NCBI RefSeq assembly: GCF_051379705.1
Contig: NZ_CP179868.1
Span: 2,728,001 to 2,792,000 of the forward strand
Length of the DNA: 64,000 nt
DNA from: Ekhidna sp051379705
GTDB taxonomy: Bacteria; Bacteroidota; Bacteroidia; Cytophagales; Cyclobacteriaceae
Reading direction: 5' to 3'
Below, piece after piece: positions 22,630 through 31,791 of this stretch. A program made the position numbers and the translations under genes. How positions within the stretch are numbered: position 1 is the first letter of the stretch; each line of letters opens with the position of its first letter. Under the pieces are notes generated by a model. The model was not told the DNA's origin. It saw only the letters and a list, made by a program, of their open reading frames with translations, and ran no database searches.

Positions 22630-23492
22630 TTTTAGCATTTCAAATAGGGTTTTTAGATATCAGCTGGAAGGATGCGTTGGACATTCTTTTAGTCACGATT
22701 CTATTGAGTCAGGTGTATAAGCTGATGAAAGGAAGTGTGGCCATCAAAGTTTTCGTGGGCTTTCTGGCAATCTATTTGATCTATTTGGTGGTAAGCGCGT
22801 TGCAAATGGAGCTCTTAAGTACCATTCTTGGTCAATTTATGGGTGTGGGAGTCCTTGCGGCGATTATTCTCTTCCAGCAGGAAATCAGGAAATTTTTATT
22901 GCTAGTAGGGCGGACCAATATTTTTGAAGAAGGAAAATTCTTTAAAAACGTCAGATTCTGGTCATCAAACGGGAATGCAAGACGCGCCAATATCACACCA
23001 ATAGTAGAAGCTGTCAAATCCTTAGCAGGTTCAAATACCGGAGCATTGATTGTCCTTTCTGAAGACTCACCATTAAAATTTTATGCTGAGTCAGGAGACG
23101 CAATGGATTCATTGCTTTCAAAAAGATTGCTATTGGCTATTTTCAATAAATATAGCCCTTTACACGATGGTGCTGTAATTGTTCATAAAGATAGAATTGT
23201 CGCGGCAAGATGTATTTTACCAGTTACAGAAAGGGATGTGCCGGCGCAATATGGATTGAGGCACAGAGCTGGACTTGGTATGTCTGAGAATACGGAAACG
23301 TTCATCATCGTGGTTTCTGAAGAAACCGGCCAGATATCAGCTATGCAAAACGGTGAAACCATGCACAACATTTCTGCACAGGAACTTAGACGCCACATCA
23401 ATAAGTACCTCAATGAACCAAAGGAGCTGAAGAAGGAGAAAGAGAAGAAAGAAAAAGAGGTGGAGATAGAAGTGAAGGAAGAAGTGGCATAA
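22626..23492 (+). CDS. cdaA: Diadenylate cyclase CdaA
   Basis: A 288-residue membrane-bound diadenylate cyclase making the second messenger c-di-AMP from two ATP. Three N-terminal membrane helices (about 15-33, 37-58 and 64-84) precede the DAC domain with both active-site motifs: DGA at 181-183 (LHDGAVIV) and RHRAGLG at 212-218. The C-terminus is a Lys/Glu-rich tail (from about 262). Starts with TTG overlapping the folP stop. The folP-cdaA pairing is common in Bacteroidota. No c-di-AMP phosphodiesterase is seen in the window. Confidence 0.94.
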   Translation: MILAFQIGFLDISWKDALDILLVTILLSQVYKLMKGSVAIKVFVGFLAIYLIYLVVSALQMELLSTILGQFMGVGVLAAIILFQQEIRKFLLLVGRTNIFEEGKFFKNVRFWSSNGNARRANITPIVEAVKSLAGSNTGALIVLSEDSPLKFYAESGDAMDSLLSKRLLLAIFNKYSPLHDGAVIVHKDRIVAARCILPVTERDVPAQYGLRHRAGLGMSENTETFIIVVSEETGQISAMQNGETMHNISAQELRRHINKYLNEPKELKKEKEKKEKEVEIEVKEEVA

Positions 23493-23519
23493 AAAAATCC
23501 TCACCTTTTGAGTGAGGAT
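23491..23519 (-). terminator. Terminator of kbl
   Basis: On the minus strand, ATCCTCAC and GTGAGGAT (23519-23512 and 23504-23497) form an 8-bp stem followed by a run of seven T (23497-23491). It overlaps the cdaA stop. On the plus strand there is no T-run, so it mainly serves kbl. Confidence 0.8.
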
Positions 23520-23538
23520 CTCATATCCTTTTCAAGGA

Positions 23539-24729
23539 CTACTTCAAAACACCTAATTCCTTTCCAACCTCAGTAAATGCTTCGATCGCCTTATCCAGAT
23601 GTTCCCGCTCATGTACTGCCGAAATCTGAACACGGATTCTTGCCTCTCCTTTTGGAACAACAGGGAAATAGAAACCAATGACATAAATACCTTTTTTCAG
23701 CAACCTGGCGGCCATTTCCTGTGAAAGCTTCGCATCATAAAGCATAATAGGGACAATCGGGTGCTCGCCAGGCTTGATGTCAAATCCGGCAGCAGTCATC
23801 TGCTCTCTAAAGTATTTAGTGTTTCCTTCCAGTTTGTCTCTAAGCTCTGTGGTTTCACTAAGCATATCTATTACCGCGATGGAAGCACCAGTGATCGAAG
23901 GAGCGAGTGTATTAGAAAATAAATATGGGCGAGATCGCTGACGTAGGATATCCACGATTTCTTTTTTTGCCGCAGTAAATCCACCCGAAGCTCCGCCTAG
24001 GGCTTTCCCTAAAGTCCCTGTGATAATGTCCACGCGATCCATGCAGTTTCGATACTCGTGCACACCTCGTCCGGTTTTGCCAATGAATCCTGTAGAGTGA
24101 CACTCATCTGTCATTACAAGCGCATCATATTTATCTGCTAAATCACAAATTTTATCAAGCTGTGCAATGGTGCCATCCATAGAAAACACACCATCTGTAA
24201 CAATGATTTTGACTTTTGCTTCAGAAGCAGCTTTCAATTGTTCCTCCAGATCTGACATGTCATTGTTCTTATATCTGTATCTCTGAGCTTTACATAATCT
24301 CACACCATCTATGATTGAGGCATGATTCAATGAATCAGAAATAATTGCATCTTCAGGGCCGAGTAAAGGTTCGAACACACCTCCATTTGCGTCAAAAGCA
24401 GCAGCATACAGAATCGTATCTTCCATTCCCAGAAATTCCGAAATCTTTTGTTCAAGCTCCTTGTGAATATCCTGTGTTCCGCAGATGAAACGAACCGAAG
24501 ACATACCAAAACCATGCGAATCAATGGAGTTTTTAGCCGCTTCCACTACTTTGGGATGGGATGAAAGTCCAAGATAATTGTTGGCACAAAAATTAATTAC
24601 TTCAGATCCATCCTGAAGTCTAATGTCAGCTGATTGTGGCGAGGCTATTACGCGCTCCTGTTTGTAGAGTCCAGCATCCTTGATCTCTGCAATTTCTTTC
24701 TCTAGTCTTGGCTTTAATGATTTATACAT
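23539..24729 (-). CDS. kbl: Glycine C-acetyltransferase (2-amino-3-ketobutyrate CoA ligase)
   Basis: A 396-residue PLP enzyme of the alpha-oxoamine synthase family. It cleaves 2-amino-3-ketobutyrate with CoA to glycine and acetyl-CoA, the second step of threonine breakdown. Visible features: 'NFCANNYLGLSSHP' (47-59), 'SLNHASIIDG' (133-142), 'DECHSTGFIGKTGRG' (208-222) and the PLP lysine K242 in 'TGTLGKALGGASGG'. The diagnosis as Kbl and not another family member is supported by the threonine dehydrogenase gene on the opposite strand (25068-26018). A small basic protein gene lies one base upstream. Confidence 0.95.
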   Translation of the reverse strand: MYKSLKPRLEKEIAEIKDAGLYKQERVIASPQSADIRLQDGSEVINFCANNYLGLSSHPKVVEAAKNSIDSHGFGMSSVRFICGTQDIHKELEQKISEFLGMEDTILYAAAFDANGGVFEPLLGPEDAIISDSLNHASIIDGVRLCKAQRYRYKNNDMSDLEEQLKAASEAKVKIIVTDGVFSMDGTIAQLDKICDLADKYDALVMTDECHSTGFIGKTGRGVHEYRNCMDRVDIITGTLGKALGGASGGFTAAKKEIVDILRQRSRPYLFSNTLAPSITGASIAVIDMLSETTELRDKLEGNTKYFREQMTAAGFDIKPGEHPIVPIMLYDAKLSQEMAARLLKKGIYVIGFYFPVVPKGEARIRVQISAVHEREHLDKAIEAFTEVGKELGVLK

Positions 24730-24730
24730 A

Positions 24731-24985
24731 TCAGCTTGTTTTCGGTTTTAATGGTTTTATTTTCGGTCGCATAGCTTTTGGTGCTGCAGCTTTTTTTGGT
24801 TCTGATTGCTCTTCCAGCTTATGTGTTCTGCGAATATTATTAATTAAAAAGAGTTTTTGTTGTGTGAAGCTATCCGGATGAACCTGATCGAAGACCTTTT
24901 GAAATTCCGTATACTGATCGGGCTCAGCAGTTTTGTATTTCTTCGGATCAATTTTCTTACTTGTCAGATATTCATCAAACTTCAT
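24731..24985 (-). CDS. Small basic protein upstream of kbl
   Basis: An 84-residue cytosolic protein of unknown function. I chose ATG 24985 (MKFDEYLTSKK) because the longer open frame to 25201 would run antisense into the threonine dehydrogenase gene. The first ~58 residues look folded and helical ('FQKVFDQVHPDSFTQQKLFLINNIRR'), and the tail is Lys/Pro/Ala-rich (KKAAAPKAMRPKIKPLKPKTS span), typical of nucleic-acid or ribosome-associated small proteins; that is only a compositional hint. One base separates it from kbl, so they share a message. Confidence 0.75.
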   Translation of the reverse strand: MKFDEYLTSKKIDPKKYKTAEPDQYTEFQKVFDQVHPDSFTQQKLFLINNIRRTHKLEEQSEPKKAAAPKAMRPKIKPLKPKTS

Positions 24986-24990
24986 TGCCG

Positions 24991-25032
24991 CAAATTTAAT
25001 GGAAGCTAGTTTTCTGACGCAGTGTAAATTTG
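24991..25032. promoter_or_regulatory. Divergent control region of the threonine locus
   Basis: CAAATTTA (24991-24998) and TAAATTTG (25025-25032) are an 8-bp inverted repeat with a 26-base spacer. Each reads TAAATTTG outward on its own strand, matching the -7 consensus TAnnTTTG, one for the kbl side and one for the dehydrogenase side. Matching -33 elements are not obvious, so these may be promoters, operator half-sites or both. Confidence 0.4.
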
Positions 25033-25067
25033 CAATCCTTAACCCTGAAAAAATAACCATTACCCCC

Positions 25068-26018
25068 ATGGATAAAATCCTGATCATAGGTGCATGTGGA
25101 CAGCTTGGTACGGAGCTGACATTGAAACTGCGAGAATTAAAAGGAACCGAAAATGTAATTGCATCAGATTTGCTGGATGAACCAGTGGAGCTTTTGAGCA
25201 ATGGTCCTTATGAAAAGCTTAATATCCTTAATAAGGAGTCATTTCACATTATTCTGGAAGAGCACTCCATAACTCAGGTGTACCATTTGGCAGCAGTGTT
25301 ATCTGCTAAAGGAGAACAAAATCCTCATTTTGCATGGCAACTCAATATGGATAGTTTGTTGACAGTACTAGAGGCTGGAAAGGTTAAACTCGAAAAAATC
25401 TACTGGCCAAGTTCAATCGCGGTTTTCGGACCAGACACACCCAAAGAAAATACTCCACAGAACACAATCATGAGCCCCAATACCGTTTATGGTATCTCGA
25501 AGTTAGCGGGAGAAAGATGGTGTGAATACTATCATGAAAAATATGGAGTAGATGTGAGAAGTCTTAGATACCCTGGATTGATAGGATATAAAGCGTTACC
25601 TGGGGGAGGCACTACCGACTATGCAGTTGACATATTTCACAAGGCGATTGCAGGAGATAGTTACGAATGTTTTCTTTCAGAGCATAGCATGCTACCAATG
25701 ATGTATATGGACGATGCAGTTAAAGCAACTATTGATTTAATGGAAACCAATGGCGAAAACATTAAAGTCCGCAGTTCTTACAATCTGGCAGCCATGAGCT
25801 TTACTCCCAAGGAAATCGCTGAAGAGATAAAGAAACACTACCCTGATTTTGAAATGAGTTATAATCCTGATTTTAGGCAAAAAATAGCTGATAGCTGGCC
25901 AGGGAGCATCGATGATAGTGCCGCCAGAAACAATTGGGGATGGCAGCATTCATATGGATTAAAAGAACTAGTGGAGGTTATGATTACCAATTTGAAAGAG
26001 ACAATTGTTTTTGATTAA
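25068..26018 (+). CDS. tdh: SDR-type L-threonine 3-dehydrogenase
   Basis: A 316-residue NAD-dependent epimerase-fold enzyme. I chose ATG 25068 (MDKILIIGACGQLG) because it places the Rossmann motif G8-x-x-G11-x-x-G14 at the N-terminus; the longer open frame from 24933 overlaps the divergent gene. The catalytic Tyr-x-x-x-Lys is in 'NTVYGISKLAGE', and 'SLRYPGLIGYKALPGGGTTDYAVDIF' in part is typical of short-chain threonine dehydrogenases. It oxidises threonine to 2-amino-3-ketobutyrate, which Kbl then cleaves; the two genes are divergent neighbours. This is not the zinc-dependent E. coli type. Confidence 0.9.
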   Translation: MDKILIIGACGQLGTELTLKLRELKGTENVIASDLLDEPVELLSNGPYEKLNILNKESFHIILEEHSITQVYHLAAVLSAKGEQNPHFAWQLNMDSLLTVLEAGKVKLEKIYWPSSIAVFGPDTPKENTPQNTIMSPNTVYGISKLAGERWCEYYHEKYGVDVRSLRYPGLIGYKALPGGGTTDYAVDIFHKAIAGDSYECFLSEHSMLPMMYMDDAVKATIDLMETNGENIKVRSSYNLAAMSFTPKEIAEEIKKHYPDFEMSYNPDFRQKIADSWPGSIDDSAARNNWGWQHSYGLKELVEVMITNLKETIVFD

Positions 26019-26060
26019 GGCAATTTTCCACTTTCTTTCCACCAGAAAAACCAAGCAACC

Positions 26061-26849
26061 ATGGAATCATACGAAAATCTGGCTCTCGATTTAGCAGACG
26101 GTATTCTTACAATAACCGTCAATAGAGAGAGCAAAATGAATGCGCTAAATCGAGCCACAATGCTCGAAATCAGAGATGCATTCCAATATGTCCAAGACAA
26201 TCCAAAAGACATTAGAGGTGTGATTTTGACAGGTGCGGGCGAAAAAGCGTTTGTAGCCGGAGCTGACATTAGTGAATTTACAGGCCTGAGCGAAATGCAT
26301 GCAAGAAAATTTGCTGAAGAAGGTCAGGAGATATTCCAGTCGATAGAGAACTGTCATACTCCGGTGATTGCAGTTGTGAATGGCTTTGCCCTGGGTGGAG
26401 GTTGCGAATTAGCAATGTCAGCACACATGCGAATAGCTGTCAGCACTGCGAAGTTTGGACAGCCTGAAGTTAATTTGGGATTGATTCCTGGCTATGGTGG
26501 AACCCAGCGTCTCACCCAGTTAATAGGGAAAGGCCGTGCATTTGAATTTTTGATGAGTGCAGACATGATCTCGGCAGAGAGAGCAGAGCAATTAGGGTTG
26601 GCCAACTACGTAGAAACTGATAAAACTGCAGCACATGCAAAAGCAGTAGAACTTTTAAACAAAATTGCGTCTAAAGCACCCATAGCTATTGGGTTGGTTA
26701 TTGATTCAGTCAATGCTTTCTACGAAACTGGTGTGAATGGATATCAGACTGAGGCGAATGCCTTTGCTGGTTGCTTTGGCACCGAGGACTTCAAGGAAGG
26801 TGTAGCGGCATTCATGGAAAAAAGAAAAGCTGATTTTAAAGGCGAATAA
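26061..26849 (+). CDS. Enoyl-CoA hydratase/isomerase (crotonase family)
   Basis: A 262-residue crotonase-fold enzyme that adds water to trans-2-enoyl-CoA in fatty-acid or related degradation. The oxyanion-hole segments 'FVAGADISEF' (64-73) and 'NGFALGGGCELAMS' (107-120) and both catalytic glutamates, E116 and E136 ('FGQPEVNLGLIPGYGGTQRL'), are present, so it should be a true hydratase. No other beta-oxidation gene lies next to it, so the exact acyl substrate is unclear. The flippase gene begins 3 bases after its stop. Confidence 0.92.
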   Translation: MESYENLALDLADGILTITVNRESKMNALNRATMLEIRDAFQYVQDNPKDIRGVILTGAGEKAFVAGADISEFTGLSEMHARKFAEEGQEIFQSIENCHTPVIAVVNGFALGGGCELAMSAHMRIAVSTAKFGQPEVNLGLIPGYGGTQRLTQLIGKGRAFEFLMSADMISAERAEQLGLANYVETDKTAAHAKAVELLNKIASKAPIAIGLVIDSVNAFYETGVNGYQTEANAFAGCFGTEDFKEGVAAFMEKRKADFKGE

Positions 26850-26852
26850 TCC

Positions 26853-28325
26853 TTGTCAATTCTTAGAAAGCTAGCCAGTCAGACAGCAGTGTATGGTTTG
26901 AGCAGTGTCCTCGGTCGGATGCTCAACTACTTGCTGGTGCCACTCTATACTTCTGTATTTCTTCCTGCTGAATATGGCATTGTTACAGAACTGTATGCCT
27001 ATGTGGCCTTTCTCAATATTCTATTTATCTATGGATTAGAAACCGCATATTTTAGGTTTTCTGATAAGGAAAATGGAAACCAGCATTTCAACCTTGCAGT
27101 CACAAGTGTTTTATTTTCTTCTCTTCTTTTCTCGGGCTTAATATGGCTCTTTTCTGATTCGATAGCAGGTGTGTTACAATACGCGGACAAGGCTCACTAC
27201 ATACGATGGTTAGCTGCTATTCTTGCGATTGATGCAATTGTTGCGATACCATTTGCCAGGTTAAGACAAGTCGGGAAAGCGAATCACTTTGCAGCTTTCA
27301 AGCTATCCAATATAGGAGTAAATATTTTGCTCAATCTGTTCTTTATTCTTTGGTGTCCATTGATACTGGAAACGAATCCCGAAAGTTTCATAGCCAGTAT
27401 TTACGATCCACAGTTGGGAGTTGGGTATGTGTTCCTATCAAACCTCATTGCAAACGGGCTATACTTAATCTTCTTTATCCCTGACTGGATTAAGCTAAAG
27501 CTCAATTTTAGTAAAACTGAGTGGATACGATTGATGAAGTACGCCTGGCCGGTATTGATTATTGGTTTTGCAGGAGTCACTAATGAAATGTTGAGCCGGG
27601 CTATATTGAAGTATAGATTGCCGGAAGACTTTTATAAAGGGTACACAAATCTTGAAATTCTGGGAATTTTTGGCGCATGCTATAAGCTCTCAGTCTTCAT
27701 GACGCTCGCTGTTCAAGCATTTAGATATGCTTTCGAACCCTTCTTTTTTGCTCAGGCAAAAGAAAAAAACTCGCCACAAGTATTCAGCAAGGTAATGACC
27801 TGGTTTGTGCTGTTCACAGCTTTTAGCTGGCTGGTATTATGTCTATTCATGCCTTATTACGCCCCCATTTTTCTTCGGCAAAATAGCTATTTAATGGCCC
27901 TTGATGCAGTCCCATGGTTGCTCGGAGGAGGGTTATTATTAGGTGTTTTCTACAACCTTTCATTATGGTATAAGCTGACAGATAAAACACTTTATGGAGC
28001 CTATATAAGCTTAATTGGTGCGGTTAGCACTTTCATTCTAAATTGGCTTCTCATACCTGAAATGGGTTACATGGGCTCGGCCATTGCCACATTTGTTTCT
28101 TACTTGCTCATGGTAGTGATTTCTTACCTATGGGGTGCGAGGCATTATCCAATTCCATATCAGCTACATAAGGTTATTGGATATATAAGTTTGGCCGGCT
28201 TAGGTATTCTAATAAACGCTCTGACGCAACAATCCGTGATTAAGGCCGTTTTGATCGTCTTAATCTTCCTAACTTTGCCGATCATTTTAGAAAGAAGATC
28301 ATTCCAAAAAATCAAAGCTAAATAG
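26853..28325 (+). CDS. Oligosaccharide flippase (Wzx/MATE-like)
   Basis: A 490-residue polytopic inner-membrane protein with about 12-14 hydrophobic segments. The N-terminus 'SILRKLASQTAVYGLSSVLGRMLNYLLVPLY' in part is typical of polysaccharide-type flippases of the MOP superfamily. It probably moves lipid-linked glycan across the inner membrane. The start is TTG. It heads a five-gene envelope run (flippase, nucleotidyltransferase, TPR protein, DUF4292, EnvC-like) whose order is familiar in Bacteroidota. No glycosyltransferase cluster lies alongside, so the cargo is unknown. Confidence 0.85.
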   Translation: MSILRKLASQTAVYGLSSVLGRMLNYLLVPLYTSVFLPAEYGIVTELYAYVAFLNILFIYGLETAYFRFSDKENGNQHFNLAVTSVLFSSLLFSGLIWLFSDSIAGVLQYADKAHYIRWLAAILAIDAIVAIPFARLRQVGKANHFAAFKLSNIGVNILLNLFFILWCPLILETNPESFIASIYDPQLGVGYVFLSNLIANGLYLIFFIPDWIKLKLNFSKTEWIRLMKYAWPVLIIGFAGVTNEMLSRAILKYRLPEDFYKGYTNLEILGIFGACYKLSVFMTLAVQAFRYAFEPFFFAQAKEKNSPQVFSKVMTWFVLFTAFSWLVLCLFMPYYAPIFLRQNSYLMALDAVPWLLGGGLLLGVFYNLSLWYKLTDKTLYGAYISLIGAVSTFILNWLLIPEMGYMGSAIATFVSYLLMVVISYLWGARHYPIPYQLHKVIGYISLAGLGILINALTQQSVIKAVLIVLIFLTLPIILERRSFQKIKAK

Positions 28326-28347
28326 CTAACATTCAATACTTTTTTTC

Positions 28348-29346
28348 ATGAATCTAATTATTCCGATGGCCGGAAAGGGAAAGCGACTAAGGCCACATAC
28401 TCTAACCACCCCGAAACCTTTAATTCCAATAGCAGGTAAGCCAATAGTGCAGCGACTAGTGGAGGATATCGCTAACGTCACGCCGGAAAAAATTCAGAAG
28501 ATCGGATTTGTGATTGGAGATTTTGATGAAGAAATAAAAGATAAGCTTAGAGAAATTGCTAGCAAAATAGGTGCAGAGGCACACTTTTATGTGCAAGAAA
28601 CTGCCGAAGGAACTGCACATGCCATTGCTTGCGCCAAAGAAATACTAGAAGGAAAAGTAACAGTTGCCTTCTCAGACACGTTGTTTCGAGCAGATTTTGA
28701 ATTAAACCCTGAGGATGACGGGATCATTTGGACAAAGCAAATAGAGGATCCAAGTGCTTTTGGTGTTGTTAAAACTAATGAAGAAGGAGTAATTACTGAT
28801 TTCGTGGAAAAGCCAAAGGATTTCATTTCCGATCAGGCCATTATAGGTATCTACTATTTCAAAAAGGGAGAAGATTTAAGAGGCGAAATCGATTATTTGA
28901 TCACAAATAATATTCGTGGAGGAGGAGAATTCCAACTGACAATGGCCTTGGAGAATCTGAAAAATAAAGGCACCAATTTTACAATTGGCACAGTAAATGA
29001 ATGGTTAGACTGTGGGAATAAAGAGATTACAGTGGAGTCAAACTCAAGGTACCTTGGCTTTCTAAAAGGTGAAAATCTAAAATCTGAAAGTGCGAAAATT
29101 GAAAATTGTGAAATAATTGAACCTGTATTTATAGGGGAGGGAACTCAAATATCGAACTCCACTATAGGACCAAATGTTTCTATTGGAGAAAATTGTAAGA
29201 TTAGTAACTCTAAACTCTCTGAATCACTCATTCAAAATAACACTTCCCTAATGGACGTTGATTTAACCAACTCAATGATTGGAAACTTCGTTAATTTGGA
29301 TGGTCAGCCCAAATCAGTGAGTATAGGCGATTACAGCGAATGGTAA
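28348..29346 (+). CDS. Sugar-phosphate nucleotidyltransferase with hexapeptide tail
   Basis: A 332-residue enzyme with an N-terminal nucleotidyltransferase domain ('NLIIPMAGKGKRLRPHTLTTPKPLIPIAGKPI' span 2-34, containing the G-x-G-x-R and Lys of the family) and a C-terminal left-handed beta-helix (about 245-330: 'IENCEIIEPVFIGEGTQISNS' and following). It should join a sugar 1-phosphate to a nucleoside diphosphate; the metabolite could be mannose, glucose or a related sugar. It follows the flippase by 22 bases and overlaps the TPR gene by 7 bases. Confidence 0.88.
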   Translation: MNLIIPMAGKGKRLRPHTLTTPKPLIPIAGKPIVQRLVEDIANVTPEKIQKIGFVIGDFDEEIKDKLREIASKIGAEAHFYVQETAEGTAHAIACAKEILEGKVTVAFSDTLFRADFELNPEDDGIIWTKQIEDPSAFGVVKTNEEGVITDFVEKPKDFISDQAIIGIYYFKKGEDLRGEIDYLITNNIRGGGEFQLTMALENLKNKGTNFTIGTVNEWLDCGNKEITVESNSRYLGFLKGENLKSESAKIENCEIIEPVFIGEGTQISNSTIGPNVSIGENCKISNSKLSESLIQNNTSLMDVDLTNSMIGNFVNLDGQPKSVSIGDYSEW

Positions 29347-31055
29347 GATTGATGCGAATAGTTTTATTTTCAATAGTGTTTCTAACAACTTTTCTAACAT
29401 TCTCACAGAGAAAAAAGAAAGATGTAGTAGTGCCTTTGACTCAGGAAGATTCACTTAAAGTTGAGGGAGTCTTAGTTGAAGCAGAAAAGCAGTTGATTCT
29501 TGAAAATCACGCGAAAGCACTCGAAAACTTCTACGTAGCACTAGAAATGAATACAGAAAGTGCTGCCATCAACTTTAAAATTGCAGAAGTTCTTGCCAAA
29601 AGCAACGAAGGACAAAAAGCACTACCATATGGTCTCCAAGCGATAGAACTGGATCCAAGAAATAAGTATTATCGACTGGGATTGGCAAGAATCTATCAGT
29701 CTATTGGATTTTACATGGATGCAGCCAAAACCTATGAGGGCTTGCTCGAATACTTTCCGGCTGAGGAAAATGCGCTATACGAACTGGCAGAGCTATACCA
29801 GCTCACTGGGAGAAGAGAAGAGATGTTCAAGGTCTTTGATCAAATCGAATCTCAGCTGGGTGTTAAGGAAGAGATCACGCGTGAAAAGCAGCGTATTTAT
29901 ATGAAAGAAGGCAAACTTGATGAAGTCATTGCCGAATATGATAAGCTAATTGACGCATATCCGAATGAATCCTCATACAAATCCGAACTGATCAATTTTC
30001 TCATTCAAAACAAAAAACTGGATAGAGCAGAAGAAGCCATTGCCGATTATGAAGCGAGTGAGTCTCCATCTTCTCGAATCACAATGATGAAAAGCGAATT
30101 GGCATGGATGCGAGGAGATCGAGAGAAATCAATTCAACTGTTGAGTCAGGCTTTCGAAACCAATTCAATAGATTTCAACTCGAAGTTTCAAATTATATCG
30201 AACTATCTGGTCATGAGCCCGGATGCCGAGACCAGGTCTAAACTCACTCTTATTGCAATCCAGTTGGCAGATCAATACCAAGAGGAGTTTAAAGCTCAAG
30301 CTTTTGTTGGCGACATGCTTTATCAGGATGGAAAGAGTCAGGAAGCCGTGAGCTATTATCTGAAAGCGGTGAAATTAAATGCCACAAACTATTCGGTTTG
30401 GCAAAACATATTAAACGTTGAGGCGGATTTAAATCAATATGACAGTGTGGTTGTTCATGCAGAGAAGGCACTTGAGTATTTCCCTAACCAGGCGCTATTG
30501 TACTATTTTGCCGGGACAGGTCATTTGATAAACAATGATTATACCAAAGCTGTTAGAATGCTAGATCAGGGTAAAAAATATACCGTTGATCCCAATTTGC
30601 TTACCGTTTTTTATGGTCAGCTTGGGGATGCCTACAATGGACTACAGGAAAATGAAAAGTCATACAAAGCTTACGATAAGGCACTTGAGAATGGGCCAAA
30701 TAATGATCATGTGCTAAACAACTATAGCTATTACCTTTCGCTGGAAAATAAAAATTTAGACAAAGCACTGGAGATGTCTACCCGATTAGTGGAGCAGCAT
30801 CCAAACAATTCTACCTACCTGGACACGCATGGTTGGGTTTTATATATCAGTGGAAAATATAAAGAATCTCGAAAATTTCTTGAAAAAGCCGCCTCTCTGG
30901 ATGATGATGGCACAGTGATTGAACATTATGGAGATGTACTCTTCCAGTTGGGAGAAGTCGAAGAAGCAATCCTACAGTGGGAAAGAGCTCGTGACTTGGG
31001 TAGTACTTCTGAGTTGATAGAAAAGAAAATTTCAGATAGAAAGCTTTATGAATAA
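29340..31055 (+). CDS. Exported tetratricopeptide-repeat protein
   Basis: A 571-residue protein with an N-terminal signal ('RIVLFSIVFLTTFLTFSQ'; the start could be ATG 29340 or 29352) and TPR units across nearly its whole length, for example 'LENFYVALEMNTESAAINFKIAEV' in part (about 61-84), 'PYGLQAIELDPRNKYYRLGLA' (about 99-119) and 'AYDKALENGPNNDHVLNNYSYYL'. TPR arrays make protein scaffolds. It overlaps both neighbours (nucleotidyltransferase by 7 bases, DUF4292 by 8), so it belongs to the same envelope operon. It is likely periplasmic; the partner is unknown. Confidence 0.88.
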   Translation: MVRLMRIVLFSIVFLTTFLTFSQRKKKDVVVPLTQEDSLKVEGVLVEAEKQLILENHAKALENFYVALEMNTESAAINFKIAEVLAKSNEGQKALPYGLQAIELDPRNKYYRLGLARIYQSIGFYMDAAKTYEGLLEYFPAEENALYELAELYQLTGRREEMFKVFDQIESQLGVKEEITREKQRIYMKEGKLDEVIAEYDKLIDAYPNESSYKSELINFLIQNKKLDRAEEAIADYEASESPSSRITMMKSELAWMRGDREKSIQLLSQAFETNSIDFNSKFQIISNYLVMSPDAETRSKLTLIAIQLADQYQEEFKAQAFVGDMLYQDGKSQEAVSYYLKAVKLNATNYSVWQNILNVEADLNQYDSVVVHAEKALEYFPNQALLYYFAGTGHLINNDYTKAVRMLDQGKKYTVDPNLLTVFYGQLGDAYNGLQENEKSYKAYDKALENGPNNDHVLNNYSYYLSLENKNLDKALEMSTRLVEQHPNNSTYLDTHGWVLYISGKYKESRKFLEKAASLDDDGTVIEHYGDVLFQLGEVEEAILQWERARDLGSTSELIEKKISDRKLYE

Positions 31056-31791
31056 GCTCATAATATATTGCATTGTAGGTATCATTAGTCTAAGCTCATG
31101 CAATAGAAAAGTTGGAGCCATCTTTGGCAAAAAGAAAGACAAACTTGAAGTAGTTGACCCAGAATTCGACTACATGTCAGCCAAAGCTAAATTCACTTTT
31201 GATGATGGAAAGAAAAGCGTTTCGGCTACAGCTAATTTTAGAATCAAAAAAGATAGTGTCATTTGGATTTCAGTAACTCCGGGTTTAGGTATTGAGGTAG
31301 CCAGAGTATTGATAGATACAGAAAATATTTACGTGATAGATAAATTGAACAAGCATTATTACGAATACACCTTTCAGGAACTTTCAATAGAATACGACTT
31401 TGATTTCAATTTTCAGATGATCCAGTCGGTAATTCTCGGCAATCTCGTAGAACCATACCAAAAGCAGCGAGTAGAAAAAATGGATAAGTATTTTACATAC
31501 ACTGCTTCAAAAGGCGTTTATCTCTATCAAAACTACATTGGGGCCTCAACGATGAAGTTGGAAAAAGTTCAGGTGTTCGATGAAGACACAAGAAACACGA
31601 TTTCAGTAAATTACAGTGATTTTATCTTAGTGAACAGTCAGATATTTCCAAATGAGATTTCGGCAGTTATTGACTATGATGCTAGCAACAAACCGAATAC
31701 AGAGGTTGAAATTTCCTACAGTAAAATGGCCATCGAAGACGGCCCTATCAGCTTTCCATTCTCTGTGCCAAGTAAGTATGAGAGGAAATAA
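31048..31791 (+). CDS. DUF4292 lipoprotein
   Basis: A 247-residue lipoprotein (lipobox SLSSC, Cys18) of the Bacteroidota DUF4292 family. The mature part is beta-rich and LolA/LppX-like in pattern: 'KAKFTFDDGKKSVSATANFRIKKDSVIWISVTPGLGIEVARVLIDTENIYVIDK' covers about residues 46-99, where alternating strands are clear. Such folds bind lipid or lipoprotein. It begins inside the TPR gene and overlaps the EnvC-like gene by 14 bases, implying tight co-translation and a shared envelope role. Confidence 0.88.
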   Translation: MNKLIIYCIVGIISLSSCNRKVGAIFGKKKDKLEVVDPEFDYMSAKAKFTFDDGKKSVSATANFRIKKDSVIWISVTPGLGIEVARVLIDTENIYVIDKLNKHYYEYTFQELSIEYDFDFNFQMIQSVILGNLVEPYQKQRVEKMDKYFTYTASKGVYLYQNYIGASTMKLEKVQVFDEDTRNTISVNYSDFILVNSQIFPNEISAVIDYDASNKPNTEVEISYSKMAIEDGPISFPFSVPSKYERK

